Part shown: positions 33,237 to 41,504 of the stretch, one piece after another
Layout: each line of letters begins with the position of its first letter
How positions within the stretch are numbered: position 1 is the first letter of the stretch
Assembly: GCA_963788215.1 (NCBI GenBank)
Contig: CAWBFX010000010.1
Span: forward strand, 434,001-498,000
Reading direction: 5' to 3'
Length of the DNA: 64,000 bases
Origin: AC-32 sp963788215
Lineage (GTDB): Bacteria; Actinomycetota; Thermoleophilia; Gaiellales; Gaiellaceae
The notes under the pieces: model-generated
Database searches by the model: none
Told to the model about the DNA's origin: nothing
What the model saw: only the letters and a program-made list of their open reading frames with translations
Position numbers and translations under genes: made by a program

Positions 33237-33970
33237 CGGATCTCCGAGCTCTCGCCCGGCTCGAGGATCCTGACCTCGACCTCGGTAGCGCTTTCGGCCG
33301 CCAGGCGGGCGAAGGTCTCGGCGGGCTCGCGCAGGAGGGCAGGGTCGCGGTTCAGCCCCACGCGCCTGTAGGTGCCCCAGTGGATCGGGATCGCGACCCG
33401 CGGCTGGAGCAGCCCCAGGGCCTCCGCCGCGCCCGCCGGGTCGAGGTGCCCCGGGCCGAGGCGCGGGCCCCATCCTGCGACCGGCAGGAGCGCGAGGTCG
33501 AGGCCGGGCTGCAGGTCGCGCATTCCGGCGAAGAGATCCGTGTCGCCCGGGAAGTACGTCCGGACCGAGCCGGAGATGAGGTAGCCGAGGGCCGGGATCT
33601 CGGTCCCGACGAGCCCGCGGCGGGCGCTGTGCTCTGCGTCGGTCGCGACCACCTCGACCGGCCCGACCGACAATCCCTCGCCGCGGCCGAGCTCGACCAC
33701 GTTTCCGAGGCCCCGCCGCGCAAGCAGCCGCCCTGCGCCGGTCGGCACCACGAAGCGCTCAGCGCGAACGCGGCGGAGCGAGGCGAAGTCGAGGTGGTCG
33801 TAGTGGACGTGCGAGATGAGGACCGCGTCGACCGGGGAGACCGGCCCGGGCTCCGCGACCACCCGGCGCACCGGCCCGATCCACGGGACGAGCACCGGAT
33901 CCGTCAGGAGGCGAACGCCGTCCAGCTCGAGCAGGACCGTGCTGTGGCCCAGCCAGGTGAGCCCGGCGAT
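33233..33970 (-). CDS. Metallo-beta-lactamase-fold hydrolase (UlaG/NAPE-PLD-like), no normal start codon
   Basis: About 245 residues: LTWLGHSTVLLELDGVRLLT, the metal motif HVHYDHLD, later ligands in AEHSARRG and FPGDTDLF, and C-terminal HWGTYR. It matches the NAPE-PLD/UlaG branch acting on phosphodiesters or lactones. The frame before IAGLTWLGHS has no ATG, GTG or TTG, only ATC 33970 or CTA, so the true start is a rare codon or a frameshift hides it. It follows the 398-residue membrane protein and overlaps the YbhN gene. Confidence 0.8.
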   Translation of the reverse strand: MAGLTWLGHSTVLLELDGVRLLTDPVLVPWIGPVRRVVAEPGPVSPVDAVLISHVHYDHLDFASLRRVRAERFVVPTGAGRLLARRGLGNVVELGRGEGLSVGPVEVVATDAEHSARRGLVGTEIPALGYLISGSVRTYFPGDTDLFAGMRDLQPGLDLALLPVAGWGPRLGPGHLDPAGAAEALGLLQPRVAIPIHWGTYRRVGLNRDPALLREPAETFARLAAESATEVEVRILEPGESSEIR

Positions 33971-33978
33971 TCGGCTCC

Positions 33979-35175
33979 CTAGCCCGCCGCGGCGCTCGGC
34001 ATCTGTTCGCGCCCGGCCGCCGGGAACTCGCGTGCGGTCTGTCGCCGTAGCACCTCCGTGCCGGCGAAGGCGAAGCAGAACAGGATCAGGAGCGGGAAGA
34101 TCCGCTGCGCGTCGGTCGGGCCCGCGATCAGCACCAGGAACAGCGCCACCGCGACGGCTCCGTAGATGACGACCGGGCGGTCCCGCATCGTCGGGGCGAG
34201 CTCGCGGCGCACCCACGTCGCCGCGCGGGACGGTCCGGCGATCCACGCCGCGAACATGATGCCGAGCCCGTAGATCACGGCGTTGATGCCGACGTTGCGC
34301 ATGAGCTGAGTGCCGATGGCCCACGCCGCGTTCACGGCGTCCTTCGGGTCCGTGCCGGTGGTGAGCGCGTTGACGAGGTAGTCGCCGGCGTAGCGCCGGA
34401 CGACCAGGACGATCAGGCCGACCGCGAGCACGCTGACCCCGGCCCCCATCAAGAGCACGCGGCGCCGGCCCCGGGCGATCCACATCGCGGTCGCGTAGAG
34501 CGCGAGCATGAGGAAGAAGAGGAAGTAGCTCAGTACGCGGACCACCTTCACGGTCTTCCGCGCAGCCTCGAGCTGGTTGCCCTTCATGACCGTGATCTTC
34601 CCCGCGTCCGGGGGCAGGCGGCCCTCCAGCTTTCCGCCGAGACCGGTCTGTTCCGCGAGCTGCTTCAGGATCGGCTGCAGGTTCAGCACGACGTTTCCGC
34701 CGCTCGACACGAGAATTCCCTTCTTGCCGTCGAGGACGGCGATGAAGAGCTTGTGCGCCCGGCGGTTCGCCTCTCTCCAGAGCTCCTGGATACGCGGTCG
34801 CGCGAGCAGCTGGTCCGTCGCCCGGACCGCGACCTGCTCCAGGCCGAGCGAGATCTGCGGCGCCAGGGGGTCGAGTGCCGGCGGCAGCCGCTGCTGGAGC
34901 CGCTGGGTCACGTTCGAGTTCTCGTAGAGCTGGTTGACGAGGTAGACGGAGAGCGCGCCGCGGATCTTGTCGTTCTCCAGCAGCTGCGAGCTCGCGTTCG
35001 TCCAGTTGTTCGTGTCCAGCGCCTGCCGTTTCACCCAGACGTTGAGCGCGGAGACGAGGCCGATGACGGCCGCGAGGACGACCAGCGCCCAGGGCACCCA
35101 CGTGCGCCAGGCAAGCCGGGCGTGGCGCGTCTTCGAGACCGGTTCTGCGGCGGGTATGTCAGCCGATTGAGCCAT
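33979..35175 (-). CDS. Large integral membrane protein, unknown function
   Basis: 398 residues from ATG 35175. One N-terminal helix (WVPWALVVLAAVIGLVSALN), an extracytoplasmic helical region of about 180 residues (LDTNNWTNASSQLLENDKIR through KITVMKGNQLEAARK), then five or so C-terminal helices ending IFPLLILFCFAFAGTEVLRR. The layout recurs in actinobacterial membrane proteins of unknown role. It is the first gene of an operon with the metallo-hydrolase and YbhN genes. It is leaderless if the predicted start at 35175 is right. Confidence 0.75.
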   Translation of the reverse strand: MAQSADIPAAEPVSKTRHARLAWRTWVPWALVVLAAVIGLVSALNVWVKRQALDTNNWTNASSQLLENDKIRGALSVYLVNQLYENSNVTQRLQQRLPPALDPLAPQISLGLEQVAVRATDQLLARPRIQELWREANRRAHKLFIAVLDGKKGILVSSGGNVVLNLQPILKQLAEQTGLGGKLEGRLPPDAGKITVMKGNQLEAARKTVKVVRVLSYFLFFLMLALYATAMWIARGRRRVLLMGAGVSVLAVGLIVLVVRRYAGDYLVNALTTGTDPKDAVNAAWAIGTQLMRNVGINAVIYGLGIMFAAWIAGPSRAATWVRRELAPTMRDRPVVIYGAVAVALFLVLIAGPTDAQRIFPLLILFCFAFAGTEVLRRQTAREFPAAGREQMPSAAAG

Positions 35176-35207
35176 GCGGCCAGCTTCGCGCGCCAAACGC
35201 CGACGAG

Positions 35208-35226
35208 CATCACCCGGACCGGATGA
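35208..35226 (-). promoter_or_regulatory. Shared 19-bp element, site 3 (gene at 35175)
   Basis: Minus strand TCATCC-GGTCC-GGGTGATG, centre 35218, exactly 43 nt from the ATG. The -10 (35187-35182) is GAAGCT. This is one of the most palindromic copies. Confidence 0.7.
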
Positions 35227-35236
35227 CGTTGCGGGT

Positions 35237-35255
35237 TCACCCACCTGGGGCGATG
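35237..35255 (+). promoter_or_regulatory. Shared 19-bp element, site 4 (gene at 35288)
   Basis: TCACCC-ACCTG-GGGCGATG, centre 35245, exactly 43 nt before ATG 35288. The -10 (35276-35281) is TTGCAT. Confidence 0.7.
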
Positions 35256-35287
35256 AGGACTGCGCCCAGTCTCGGTTGCATCCGTCC

Positions 35288-35647
35288 ATGGAGTCGACCG
35301 AAGAAATCCTCGCGAAGCTCGCGATTCGGGACGACGCCTTCATCCAGAGCATCCTGGCGGGCACGGACGAGGCGGTGGTCTCGCTGTCGGGGCTCGAGCC
35401 GAAGCCTCACGCCCTCGCCCGCATCGCGGCGCTCGTCGCGCTCGACGCCCCCATGCCCTCGTACATGTGGGCGGTCGAGCTGGCGCGCGAGGCGGGCGTC
35501 ACCGATCGCGAGATCGTCGGATCGCTCGTCGCCGTGCTGCCCGCGGTCGGCGCGACGCGCGTGGTCGCCGCCGCACCCAAGCTCGGTCTTGCGCTCGGCT
35601 ACGACGTGGGCCAGGCGCTGGAAGATTCGGGCGTACTGCTCGGCTGA
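35288..35647 (+). CDS. AhpD/CMD-like small protein without catalytic cysteines (2 of 3)
   Basis: 119 residues from ATG 35288. HALARIAALVALDAPMPSYM, then VTDREIVGSLVAVLPAVGAT and AAAPKLGLALGYDVGQAL. It aligns closely with the protein at 51471 and more loosely with 29950. The CMD helices are there, but the redox cysteines are replaced (APMPSYMW). Divergent from the membrane protein at 35175, with back-to-back copies of the shared element between them. The 3' end overlaps the AI-2E transporter gene by 49 bp. Confidence 0.7.
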   Translation: MESTEEILAKLAIRDDAFIQSILAGTDEAVVSLSGLEPKPHALARIAALVALDAPMPSYMWAVELAREAGVTDREIVGSLVAVLPAVGATRVVAAAPKLGLALGYDVGQALEDSGVLLG

Positions 35648-36804
35648 CGCGTGCTGCTCGGTTGACCCCGGGCCGCGGCGAGCTCGGCGTTGATGTGCAC
35701 GGCCGCCGACAGCAGCGGCGCGGCGAGGATCAACCCGATCGTGCCGAAGATGCATCCGGCCGCGATCGTCGCGACCAGCACGACGAGCGGGTGGAGATCC
35801 AATGCCGACCCCATCGCGAAGGGCTGCAAGATGTTCTGGAGCAGTCCGTTCGCGAGGAGAACGATCAGGAGCATGATCAGGGCGACGGTCGTCCCCTTGG
35901 CGCCGAGGGCGATGATCACGGCGAACGCGCCTGCCACGAACGCCCCGATGAAAGGCACGTAGGCGGTGACGACGCTGACGATCGCGATCGTCCCGGGAAG
36001 AGGCACTCCGAGGATGAGCGCGCCGATGCCGACGACGATGCCGTTGAAGACGGCGACGATCGTGACGCCGCGGAAGTAGCCCCTCAGCGACCTGATCACG
36101 CCGCCGGTGATCGTCCGGGCCACGGACGGCGGGACGCCCAGGTGCCGGTCGACCCACCGCCGCATCGACGGCCCGTCCTTCAACAGGAAGAAGAGGCTCA
36201 GCGCCGCAAGTGAGAGGCCGAACACGACGGAGGCGAGGCCGCGGATCCCGCTGATCACGCCCGTCGTCAGCGTCGAGATGATTTTCGGGACGTCAGCCTT
36301 CGTGTGCTCGGAGGCGCTCGCCGAGGCCGACTTGGAGATCCCGACGCTCTCGAGCCAGTCCTGGCCCTTGGCCGCAGCCGCCGAGGCGTGCTCGGAAATC
36401 GAGTCGGTCTGCGAGGTGATCCCGCCGATGACGAGCAGGAGGATGACCACCGCGACGGCGACGATGCCGACCAGGACGAGCGCCGCCGCTACACCACGGG
36501 GCATGTGGCGGCTCAGCCAGCTCACGACCGGCATGACGACCGTCGCGACGATCGTCGCCACGACGACGGGACCGGCGATTGTCTCGGTCGCGCCGAGAAA
36601 CCAGACCAGGCCGAGGATCAGCAGGACGAACCCGACGAGCAGCCAGGCGGTTCGCCCGATGTCGTTCAGCCACGCCGGCGCCGCAAAGGTGCTTCCGAGG
36701 TCGTGCAGCTCCTCGTTCGGGATGGCAGCCGCAGCCGGCTCGGCGGCCGGGACGGGGAGGCGGCGCCGTGGCGGTGCTTCGGCGCCGCCGCCGTCCGGGG
36801 TCAT
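35599..36804 (-). CDS. AI-2E family transporter-like protein (PerM/YdiK)
   Basis: 401 residues from ATG 36804. About eight transmembrane helices in the family pattern: WLLVGFVLLILGLVWFLGAT, the cytoplasmic insert SQTDSISEHASAAAAKGQDW, SLAALSLFFLLKDGPSMRRW, and C-terminal ILGVPLPGTIAIVSVVTAYV with IPxxG-like FIGAFVAGAF. Members export small molecules or ions; TqsA exports AI-2. The start overlaps the stop of the DUF7144 gene (ATGA). Substrate unknown. The Ser/Thr-rich C-terminus is read across the convergent CMD-like gene. Confidence 0.85.
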   Translation of the reverse strand: MTPDGGGAEAPPRRRLPVPAAEPAAAAIPNEELHDLGSTFAAPAWLNDIGRTAWLLVGFVLLILGLVWFLGATETIAGPVVVATIVATVVMPVVSWLSRHMPRGVAAALVLVGIVAVAVVILLLVIGGITSQTDSISEHASAAAAKGQDWLESVGISKSASASASEHTKADVPKIISTLTTGVISGIRGLASVVFGLSLAALSLFFLLKDGPSMRRWVDRHLGVPPSVARTITGGVIRSLRGYFRGVTIVAVFNGIVVGIGALILGVPLPGTIAIVSVVTAYVPFIGAFVAGAFAVIIALGAKGTTVALIMLLIVLLANGLLQNILQPFAMGSALDLHPLVVLVATIAAGCIFGTIGLILAAPLLSAAVHINAELAAARGQPSSTRQPSSTPESSSAWPTS

Positions 36805-37208
36805 CGGAACGCGCGGAGCCGTGCGCCGCCGTGGGCGGCGAGGCCGTAGATGATCAGGACGTCGACGGTGAACATCGCCATCGCCCACCACGGCTCGGCG
36901 GGCGCGAAGTTGAGCTGGGCCAGCGAGTTCACGCCTGCGACCACGATTGCGAACCAGCGCGCGACCTCGCTGCCGCTCATCAGCGACAGGCCCGCGATCA
37001 CCTGGAAGACCCCGAGGATCATCACGATCCAGCCCCACGTGCTCAGGTCGCTGAAGACGTAGTTGGCGTTCGCGATGTAGACGTGCGCGTCGCCGATCGC
37101 GGCGATTCCCGCAAAGAAGTTCCAGACTCCGGCGAGGCCGAGCATCACGGCCGCGAACACGACCCAGCCGCTACCCGGCGGCGCCTCTGGCCCGGCAGTG
37201 CCCTGCAA
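36801..37208 (-). CDS. DUF7144-type four-helix membrane protein
   Basis: 135 residues from TTG 37208. Four hydrophobic helices: WVVFAAVMLGLAGVWNFFAG, WGWIVMILGVFQVIAGLSLM, ARWFAIVVAGVNSLAQLNFA and MFTVDVLIIYGLAAHG. The opening WVxFAxxMLxxAGxxNxxxG is the family signature as I know it. Function unknown. First gene of an operon with the AI-2E transporter, controlled by the element at 37310. Confidence 0.75.
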   Translation of the reverse strand: MQGTAGPEAPPGSGWVVFAAVMLGLAGVWNFFAGIAAIGDAHVYIANANYVFSDLSTWGWIVMILGVFQVIAGLSLMSGSEVARWFAIVVAGVNSLAQLNFAPAEPWWAMAMFTVDVLIIYGLAAHGGARLRAFR

Positions 37209-37309
37209 CTCGCTATAGCGCCGCTCGACGCCGTAGTCGGCTGTCGTTCTGATCCTGCCTCCCTCCAGGTTGCGAGCGCCTTCAGGTAATCGGCGGGCAG
37301 GCTTGCAGG

Positions 37310-37328
37310 CATCGTCCTGATGGGGTGA
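37310..37328 (-). promoter_or_regulatory. Shared 19-bp element, site 5 (gene at 37208)
   Basis: Minus strand TCACCC-CATCA-GGACGATG, centre 37320. The predicted -10 (37289-37284) is TTACCT. Confidence 0.55.
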
Positions 37329-37343
37329 GCCGCTGGAGGCTTT

Positions 37344-37362
37344 TCACCCTTTGCGGGCGATG
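37344..37362 (+). promoter_or_regulatory. Shared 19-bp element, site 6 (gene at 37429)
   Basis: TCACCC-TTTGC-GGGCGATG, centre 37352. The predicted -10 (37383-37388) is GACTCT. A 34-nt leader with GGGAGG precedes the ATG. Confidence 0.65.
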
Positions 37363-37428
37363 CTGCCACCGGCCGGGCGCGGGACTCTGAACGCGAACGA
37401 GTCATCGGATGGAAAAGGGAGGTACGGC

Positions 37429-37725
37429 ATGTTCAGACGACGACGGCCTCTGGCCCGTGCCGCGGTGGTCGGCGGGGTGGCCTACCACGCCGGCAAGAAG
37501 CGGTCGGAGGGGCAGCAAGCCGACGAGGAGCGCGACATGCGCCTGGACGAGCTCGAGCAGCAGCAGGCCATGCAGGGCGCACCGCCGCCCGCTGCAGCGG
37601 CGCCGGCGGCGCCGAGCGTCGACGTGGTCGAGCAGCTTCAGAAGCTGGCCGCGCTGAAAGACCAGGGCATCCTCACCGAGGAAGAGTTCGCCGACCAGAA
37701 GCGCAAGCTCCTGGCTTCTTCCTAA
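37429..37725 (+). CDS. SHOCT-domain protein
   Basis: 98 residues from ATG 37429. A basic N-terminus MFRRRRPLARAAVVGGVAYH is followed by a coiled coil (ERDMRLDELEQQQAMQ), an Ala/Pro linker and a C-terminal SHOCT helix pair, VEQLQKLAALKDQGILTEEE. SHOCT is a short oligomerisation motif found at the ends of many membrane and stress proteins. A second SHOCT protein lies at 55535. It is expressed from the element at 37344 and followed closely by the phosphatase fusion gene. Confidence 0.85.
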   Translation: MFRRRRPLARAAVVGGVAYHAGKKRSEGQQADEERDMRLDELEQQQAMQGAPPPAAAAPAAPSVDVVEQLQKLAALKDQGILTEEEFADQKRKLLASS

Positions 37726-37784
37726 GGCGTCGCGAGGAGGCGGCGGCCGGCTCGATTGCCGGCCGCCGTCGACGGCCTCGCGTT

Positions 37785-37803
37785 TCGTCCGGTGGGGATG
37801 AGG
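37785..37803 (+). promoter_or_regulatory. Shared 19-bp element, site 7 (gene at 37840)
   Basis: TCGTCC-GGTGG-GGATGAGG, centre 37793. The predicted -10 (37824-37829) is CACGAT, giving transcription start near 37836. This favours ATG 37840 over ATG 37828 as the translation start. Confidence 0.6.
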
Positions 37804-37839
37804 CGCGCCTCGCGTTCACCCCGCACGATGGATCCAGCC

Positions 37840-39882
37840 ATGGCGACCGCAGCGGCACCCGCGTACGGCGAGCGGCCCGAATGGGGCCTCGGCCGCCCGA
37901 AGATCCGGCCGCTTCGTCTCCTGCTGGCCTGGTTGGTCTCCGCCCTCGCGCTGCTCGGCGCTGCGTGGCTTGTCCCCGGCGCGTCGGTCAACGACTACCG
38001 CGGCGCCCTCGTCGCTGCGGCCGTGATCGCCGTTCTGAACGCGATCCTGCCGCCGCTCGTGGCGGCGCTGCGCCTGCCGTTCGTCGCCTTGCTCGGGTTC
38101 CTCGTGGTGCTAGTGCTCGACGCGGTGATGCTGCTCGCGACCGACCACATCACGGACGGAGACCTCTCGGTCGACTCGTTCTGGTCCGCGCTGCTGGTCG
38201 CGCTAGCGGCCGCCGCGCTGGGCGTCGTCGTCGACGTCGTGCTCGGGACGAACGACGACGACACGTACACGTACAGGGTCACGCAGCGGATCGCCCGCCG
38301 CTCCGGCGAGCGCGAGGAGACGAGCGCGCCGGGGCTGGTCTTCCTCGAGATCGACGGCCTGGCGCTGCCGGTGCTGCAGCGGGCGATGCGTAACGGCAGC
38401 GCCTCGACGCTGGCGCGCTGGCTCCAGGACGGCTCTCACCGCCTCGCCGAGTGGGAGACCGATCTGTCGTCGCAGACGGGCGCGAGCCAGGCCGGAATCC
38501 TGCTCGGGTCGAACGAGGACATCCCGGCCTTCCGCTGGGTCGAGAAGGAGACCGCGACGCTCATGGTGTGCTCTGCGCCGGCCGACTGCGCCGAGATCGA
38601 GCGCCGTCACATGTCAGGCCGCGGCCTGCTCGCGGACGGCGGCGCGAGCCGGGGGAACCTCCTCTCCGGGGAGGCCGACCACGTCATCCTCACGGCGAGC
38701 CGCAGCGAAGCCGAGCGGCACGCGAACCCCGGGTACCGCGCGTTCTTCGCCAACGGCTTCAACGTCCTGCGCTCGCTCGTCCTCTTCGGCTGGGAGGTCG
38801 TCCTCGAGGTCGTCGCGGGCATACAGGCGAGGCGGCGGGACGTGCGCCCCCGCGGCCACCGGGGGGGCATCTACCCCTTCCTGCGGGCGGCCCTCTGTGT
38901 CGTCGTCCGCGACCTGATCGTGTTCGGCGTCCTCACCGACATGATGAAGGGGCGCCCCGCGATCTACGCGACCTTCTCGAGCTACGACGAGGTCGCGCAC
39001 CACTCGGGCCTCGAGCGCCCCGACACGATGGAGGCTCTGCGCAAGCTCGACCAGCAGTTCGGCCGGATCGACCGCGCGCGCCGCTACGCGCCGCGGCCGT
39101 ACGAGATCGTCGTTCTCTCCGACCACGGGCAAACGCAGGGGGCGACCTTCAAGCAGCGGAACGGGTACGGGCTCGAGGAGCTCGTCCGGCGCTCCGTCGA
39201 CCGCGCCGACGTACAGGACGCCGCGGCCGGTGACGAGAACCAGGGTGCGGTCGGACGGGCCGTCGACGAGGCCTCGGGCCGCAAGCGGAAGCCTTCGAAG
39301 AAGGACGTCAGCGGTCAGGACGTTGTCGTGCTCGGCTCCGGGAATCTCGGCCTCATCTACCTGCTCGACGAGCCGCGCCGCCTCACGCTCGAGGAGATCG
39401 ACGCGCGTCATCCACGGCTCGTGCCCGCCCTTCGGGGGCATCCGCACGTCGGCTGGCTGCTCGTCCGCTCGGAGCGGGAGGGCGCGCAGGTGCTCGGGCC
39501 GCGGGGCACGCGCTATCTCGAGGACGGCCGCGTCGAGGGCGTGGATCCGCTCGCCGCCTTTGCGCCGAACGCGTCGCGGCACCTCGCCCGGGCCGACGGC
39601 TTCGCGCACGTCGCGGACATCATGGTCGGCAGCTTCTACGACCCGGCCCTCGAGGAAGGCTGCGCCTTCGAGGAGCTGATCTGCTTCCACGGCGGCCTCG
39701 GCGGCCCCCAGACCCGGCCGTTCCTGCTCTACCCGGCCACGCTGCCCCTCGCGGACGGTCCGCTCGTGGGCGCAGCCGCGGTGAACGAGCTCCTGCTCGG
39801 CTGGCGGCGTGAGCTCCAGGGGCCCGCGAAGGAGCCGCCCCCGCAGCCCGAGACCGAGGTCGCAGCGGGAGTAGGCGCGTGA
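37840..39882 (+). CDS. Holin-like membrane domain fused to an alkaline phosphatase-superfamily domain
   Basis: 680 residues from ATG 37840 (ATG 37828 possible). Residues about 25-140 hold four helices of the phage-holin-4/DUF360 type (LLAWLVSALALLGAAWLVPG, YRGALVAAAVIAVLNAILPP). The large extracytoplasmic part has the alkaline phosphatase/nucleotide pyrophosphatase fold: LVFLEIDGLALPVLQRAM, the metal and nucleophile region WETDLSSQTGASQAGILLGS, FSSYDEVAHHSGLERPDTM and VVLSDHGQTQG. It probably hydrolyses phospho- or sulfo-esters at the cell surface. The name holin reflects fold only; no lysis system is nearby. It overlaps the MFS gene (GTGA). Confidence 0.85.
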   Translation: MATAAAPAYGERPEWGLGRPKIRPLRLLLAWLVSALALLGAAWLVPGASVNDYRGALVAAAVIAVLNAILPPLVAALRLPFVALLGFLVVLVLDAVMLLATDHITDGDLSVDSFWSALLVALAAAALGVVVDVVLGTNDDDTYTYRVTQRIARRSGEREETSAPGLVFLEIDGLALPVLQRAMRNGSASTLARWLQDGSHRLAEWETDLSSQTGASQAGILLGSNEDIPAFRWVEKETATLMVCSAPADCAEIERRHMSGRGLLADGGASRGNLLSGEADHVILTASRSEAERHANPGYRAFFANGFNVLRSLVLFGWEVVLEVVAGIQARRRDVRPRGHRGGIYPFLRAALCVVVRDLIVFGVLTDMMKGRPAIYATFSSYDEVAHHSGLERPDTMEALRKLDQQFGRIDRARRYAPRPYEIVVLSDHGQTQGATFKQRNGYGLEELVRRSVDRADVQDAAAGDENQGAVGRAVDEASGRKRKPSKKDVSGQDVVVLGSGNLGLIYLLDEPRRLTLEEIDARHPRLVPALRGHPHVGWLLVRSEREGAQVLGPRGTRYLEDGRVEGVDPLAAFAPNASRHLARADGFAHVADIMVGSFYDPALEEGCAFEELICFHGGLGGPQTRPFLLYPATLPLADGPLVGAAAVNELLLGWRRELQGPAKEPPPQPETEVAAGVGA

Positions 39883-41498
39883 CGACCGCCGCCGCGCCGG
39901 CAAGCTCTGCGGCCGCGAAGAGCACGACCGTCGTCCTGCTGACCCTCGCCGCGGGCCAGTTCCTGATGACCCTGGACACGTCCGTCATGAACGTGTCGAT
40001 CGCGACGGTCGCCGCCGACGTCCACACGACGGTGACCGGGATCCAGGGCGCGATCACCGCCTACACGCTGGTGATGGCGTCGCTGATGATCGTCGGCGCG
40101 AAGATCGGCGCGATCATCGGCCGCAAGCGGGCCTTCGCGATCGGCTGCGTCATCTACGGCTGCGGCTCGTTCACGACCTCGATCGCACCCAACCTCCCTG
40201 TTCTGCTCTTCGGCTGGTCGTTCCTCGAAGGGGTCGGCGCGGCGCTGATCCTGCCCGCGATCGTGGCGCTCGTCGCGGGGAACTTCCCGGTCGCCCGCCG
40301 CCCCGCCGCGTACGGGATGGTTGCCGCCGCGGGGGCGATCGCGGTTGCGGTCGGGCCGCTGATCGGCGGCATCTTCACGACGTATTTCTCCTGGCGTTGG
40401 GTCTTCGCCGGCGAGGTGCTGATCGTGATCGCGATTCTGCTTCTCACCCGCAGGATCGCCGACGCCCCGCCGGAGACGAAGCCCAAGCTCGACTACGTCG
40501 GCGCGGTGCTCTCCGCGTCGGGGCTCGCGCTGCTCGTCTTCGGCGTGTTGCGCTCGAGCGAGTGGGGCTGGATCAAGCCGAAGGCCGGAGCGACGAGCTG
40601 GTGGGGCCTTTCGCCGACGATCTGGCTGGTGCTCGGCGGCTTCGCAGTGCTCTACGCCTTCCTCCAGTGGGCCGCCTGGCGGGAGAAGCACGGCAAGGAG
40701 CCGCTCGTTCGTCCGGCGATGCTCCAGAACAAGCAGCTGCGCGGCGGCCTGACCATGTTCTTCTTCCAGTACCTCGCCCAGGCCGGCCTCTTCTTCGTCG
40801 TCCCCTTGTACCTCTCGGTCGCGCTCGGCCTGTCCGCGCTCGCGACCGGCGCGCGTCTGACCCCGCTCTCCATCACGCTCCTGGCGGCTGCGATCGGCAT
40901 CCCGCGGCTCCGGCCGGACGCCAATCCTCGGCGCGTCGTCCGGCTCGGCCTGATCGCGCTGCTGCTCGGGACGCTGGTCCTGATGGGTGCGCTCGACACC
41001 GACTCGGGGCCGGAGATCGTGCTCTTGCCGATGCTGCTGATCGGCCTCGGGGTCGGGGCACTCGCCTCCCAGCTCGGGGCCGTGACGGTCTCCGCGGTCC
41101 CGGACGACCAGGCGCCGGAGGTCGGCGGCATCCAGAACACGGCCACCAACCTGGGCGCCTCGATGGGGACGGCGCTGGCCGGGGCCTTGCTGATCGCGGC
41201 CACCACGGGCGCGTTCCTCACGAACATCCAGTCGAGCGACGCGATCCCGAACCGCGTCAAGGAGGAGGCGAACGTGAATCTCGCCGGCGGCGTGCAGTTC
41301 ATCTCGGACGCCGACCTCGAGTCCGCGCTCAAGGACGCCCACGTGAGCCCGCGCGCGACCGACGATGCCGTGGCCGCCTACCAGAGCTCGCGTATCACCG
41401 GGCTGAAGGCGGGGCTTGCGATCCTCGCGCTGATGACGATCCTCGCGCTCGTCTTCAGCCGTGCGATTCCGACCACGCAGCCGAAGGAAGAACCATGA
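39879..41498 (+). CDS. DHA2-family MFS drug:H+ antiporter
   Basis: 539 residues from GTG 39879 with 14 predicted helices. Family motifs: FLMTLDTSVMNVSIATVAAD (motif D1), KIGAIIGRKRAFAIGCVIYG (motif A) and GPLIGGIFTTYFSWRWVFAG (motif C region). A periplasmic loop near the end (SSDAIPNRVKEEANVNLAGG) is typical of this actinobacterial branch. It likely exports toxic compounds. Coupled by overlap to the phosphatase fusion gene, so also under the element at 37785. Confidence 0.9.
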   Translation: MTTAAAPASSAAAKSTTVVLLTLAAGQFLMTLDTSVMNVSIATVAADVHTTVTGIQGAITAYTLVMASLMIVGAKIGAIIGRKRAFAIGCVIYGCGSFTTSIAPNLPVLLFGWSFLEGVGAALILPAIVALVAGNFPVARRPAAYGMVAAAGAIAVAVGPLIGGIFTTYFSWRWVFAGEVLIVIAILLLTRRIADAPPETKPKLDYVGAVLSASGLALLVFGVLRSSEWGWIKPKAGATSWWGLSPTIWLVLGGFAVLYAFLQWAAWREKHGKEPLVRPAMLQNKQLRGGLTMFFFQYLAQAGLFFVVPLYLSVALGLSALATGARLTPLSITLLAAAIGIPRLRPDANPRRVVRLGLIALLLGTLVLMGALDTDSGPEIVLLPMLLIGLGVGALASQLGAVTVSAVPDDQAPEVGGIQNTATNLGASMGTALAGALLIAATTGAFLTNIQSSDAIPNRVKEEANVNLAGGVQFISDADLESALKDAHVSPRATDDAVAAYQSSRITGLKAGLAILALMTILALVFSRAIPTTQPKEEP

Positions 41499-41504
41499 CC
41501 GCCG

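Noticed and set aside
37840..38280. The holin-like domain as evidence for a prophage or lysis cassette
   Set aside because: No other phage gene, integrase or endolysin is present. The domain is fused to a phosphatase and co-transcribed with an exporter.
39729..41342. A 537-codon open frame on the minus strand opposite the MFS transporter
   Set aside because: Its translation is Arg/Asp/Glu/Gln-rich with no hydrophobic core, as expected for antisense of a membrane protein in high-GC DNA. The plus strand has clear DHA2 motifs.
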